The notes beneath the pieces are model-generated. The model saw only the letters and a program-made list of their open reading frames with translations, ran no database searches and was not told where the DNA came from. A stretch of 64,000 nt of DNA, from NCBI GenBank assembly GCA_052400665.1, contig JBQTGK010000002.1. One strand, written 5' to 3'. Positions 62,621 to 64,000 of this stretch are shown in pieces (position 1 is the first letter of the stretch; every line of letters begins with the position of its first letter). The translations under genes and the position numbers were made by a program. This stretch comes from JBQTGK01 sp052400665. Its GTDB lineage: Bacteria > Bacteroidota > Bacteroidia > Bacteroidales > Marinifilaceae.

Positions 62621-63649
62621 TTACCTAATCGTTACCATCGTAGCTCCCCAGCCATACTCTTTAAAAGAAGCATCTTGCTGGTAATATTTTTTGTACTTGC
62701 GGCGCAATTCGTCGTGTAGTTTCTTTTTTAAAGTGCCATTCCCAATTCCGTGAATAAACACTATTTTTTTGCCTTTACTATTTTCATTTTGTCTCAATAT
62801 ATCGTGGAATTTATTGAGCTGATAGTCTAGAATATCGGCATTAGATAGGCCAGTAACCGAATCTATAAGTGCATTAATATGCAGGTCGATTTCCAGAATA
62901 TCACCCTTGGTTTTTGTACTTGCTTTTTGAGGTTTAGCAGTTCCTGAAAATTCTTTTTCACGAATTACCTTCTTAAACTCACTTTTACTTAACTCCTCAA
63001 GTTTATCTTCTATTGCTTCACCAGTAAGCTTACTCAGAATCACATTTTGCTGAAAATAGGCTGTTTCCTTATAAGAGCTCGATTTGTAGAACTTAACCGG
63101 CTGAATTTTTATGCTTTTCTCCAGAGGTTTCTTTATGGCCGATTTTCCTTGCTGATAAAAGAGGATTTGAAAGAAACAAGCGGATAAATTGTTCAGCTCT
63201 TTGGGGTCGTATTCATTTAGTAGAATTTTCGATTTTGGATCCAGATTACCTGCAGTAATTCCTTCTTTGTCACCCTCTTTTTCATCATAAAAAGAGTAGA
63301 GTAAAATGTGATTGGTATCGTTTATCAGATACAGTTCCAGCGGACTTTCGGTGATTTTGTATCCTTCTCGTGGAGCAAATGCAATGTATACATCTTCTTT
63401 TTCGACATGTAAAGGTTCTTTTGTGGCTGTAAAAACAGGACTATGACTTTGTAATCCGCTTGTGTTTTTGGGGGGCTGACTTTCTCCTCCGGCTGATTCT
63501 ACGACTACCAGATTTTTTTTGAGAGTAGGAATCTCAAACTCATCTTCATCGTTTAAAACCATAACTGTATTGGCATCTATAATCCGGGTAACCGCACCGC
63601 CACCAATTTCATTTAAAAATCTAACTTTATCTCCTATGTTAATTTGCAT
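62621..63649 (-). CDS. DUF2027/Smr domain protein
   Basis: 342 residues. The N-terminal part (INIGDKVRFLNEIGGGAVTRIIDANTVMVLNDEDEFEIPTL) is the DUF2027 module, the middle is a beta-rich domain (IAFAPREGYKITESPLELYLINDTNHILLYSFY) and the last 90 residues are a Smr domain (LEIDLHINALIDSV ... VFIHGIGNGTLKKKLHDELRRKY). The HGIGNG motif replaces HGxGxG and is still acceptable. Smr domains bind or nick nucleic acids, here without MutS. Transcription starts from a divergent promoter shared with queA. Confidence 0.9.
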   Translation of the reverse strand: MQINIGDKVRFLNEIGGGAVTRIIDANTVMVLNDEDEFEIPTLKKNLVVVESAGGESQPPKNTSGLQSHSPVFTATKEPLHVEKEDVYIAFAPREGYKITESPLELYLINDTNHILLYSFYDEKEGDKEGITAGNLDPKSKILLNEYDPKELNNLSACFFQILFYQQGKSAIKKPLEKSIKIQPVKFYKSSSYKETAYFQQNVILSKLTGEAIEDKLEELSKSEFKKVIREKEFSGTAKPQKASTKTKGDILEIDLHINALIDSVTGLSNADILDYQLNKFHDILRQNENSKGKKIVFIHGIGNGTLKKKLHDELRRKYKKYYQQDASFKEYGWGATMVTIR

Positions 63650-63740
63650 CGTATTTGTTTTTTTATTGATATCAATTCAAGTATTCATAAATTATGAATG
63701 ATAATATGCTTGAATCGCACACTATGTTTTCAATTTCGAA

Positions 63741-63758
63741 CAAAGTTAGCTATTTTTG
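63741..63758. promoter_or_regulatory. Divergent -7 boxes of Smr and queA genes
   Basis: On the minus strand TAACTTTG (63741-63748) and on the plus strand TATTTTTG (63751-63758), both perfect TAnnTTTG matches, two bases apart, back to back. The polymerases would compete for this site. Confidence 0.6.
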
Positions 63759-63789
63759 CCGATCAAAATTAATCGCATAGCTAAAATAT

Positions 63790-64000
63790 ATGCAGGGAGA
63801 TAAAAGTAGGATGGAAACAATTACCAACAGCTTAAAATCGGAGCCTAAAGAAATTCAGATTTCGGAATATACATACGATTTACCAGATCAGCGAATCGCT
63901 AAACACCCTCTCGAAAACAGAGATTTATCGAAATTGTTAGTGTTTAAAGGTGGGGAGATAAAAGAATCGGTATTCTGCCAGCTTTCTGAGGAGATAGATA
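63790..64000 (+). CDS. queA: S-adenosylmethionine:tRNA ribosyltransferase-isomerase, 3' truncated
   Basis: The first 70 codons lie in the window; the rest is outside. After a short variable N-terminus the frame reads EIQISEYTYDLPDQRIAKHPLENRDLSKLLVFKGGEI, the standard QueA opening (DYDLPxxxIAxxPxxxRDxSRLLV). QueA transfers the ribose part of SAM to 7-aminomethyl-deazaguanine in tRNA, making epoxyqueuosine. Start choice is open: ATG 63790 or ATG 63811, which is preceded by GGAG and AGTAGG. Confidence 0.85.
   Translation, partial: MQGDKSRMETITNSLKSEPKEIQISEYTYDLPDQRIAKHPLENRDLSKLLVFKGGEIKESVFCQLSEEID

Noticed and set aside
1..64000. Prophage, insertion sequence, CRISPR array or tRNA/rRNA genes
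   Set aside because: No transposase, integrase, phage structural gene, spaced direct repeats or cloverleaf with a TTCGA arm was found on either strand.

Overview
The window looks like a chromosomal segment of an AT-rich Bacteroidota genome. The evidence is a complete Bat (Bacteroides aerotolerance) operon, a GLPGLI-family protein beside a carboxypeptidase-regulatory-domain outer membrane receptor, a fused OlsF-like aminolipid acyltransferase, and many -7 boxes of the Bacteroidota type TAnnTTTG, several with a TTG 18-20 bases upstream. A free-living marine or sediment relative of the Marinilabiliales is my guess from gene content; the sequence alone does not prove it. I see no phage, insertion sequence, integrase, CRISPR array, tRNA or rRNA. 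It is ordinary core chromosome with scattered uncharacterised pieces.

Layout. 1-4180: truncated class V aminotransferase, metallophosphoesterase, small membrane protein, HAD hydrolase. 3605-10316 (minus): a seven-gene operon of SpoIIM-like protein, membrane protein, DUF4129-like protein, DUF4350 protein, MoxR ATPase, DUF58 protein and a lipoprotein prolyl isomerase, with an RDD membrane protein divergent from it. 11354-13714: a 12-cysteine small protein, a SigZ-like sigma factor and a DUF438/hemerythrin/PAS protein. 13777-16468: hotdog thioesterase, release factor 3, YfcE-type phosphodiesterase. 16839-20503: aconitase and citrate synthase, the entry to the TCA cycle. 20969-27838: an uncharacterised flavin-barrel-like protein, Ogt, TcdA, TatD, a probable structured RNA on the plus strand, an AlbA_2 protein and a U32-family RNA hydroxylase.

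28120-30126: Old Yellow Enzyme and aldose epimerase. 30441-39108 (minus): the Bat operon MoxR-DUF58-BatD-like-BatA-BatB-BatC-BatD-BatE, so the window holds two separate MoxR/DUF58 systems. 39455-42138: TruA, RNase H, then DUF1847 and PHP genes behind a promoter whose spacer is a perfect palindrome. 42366-45073: phosphate transporter and a two-component system. 45738-49352: GLPGLI protein and outer membrane receptor. 49512-54366: AroE, DUF368 lipid-carrier transporter, TPR protein, DUF4301 protein. 54800-63649: two radical SAM proteins, TPR lipoprotein, PHP phosphatase, OlsF-like enzyme, LysE exporter, degenerate repeats and a Smr protein; queA starts at the right edge.

The candidates most worth following are the structured RNA at 25120-25296, the palindromic operator at 40820-40839, the cysteine-rich protein next to a SigZ-type sigma factor, and the 597-residue flavin-barrel-like protein. 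None of these proves a new system by itself.
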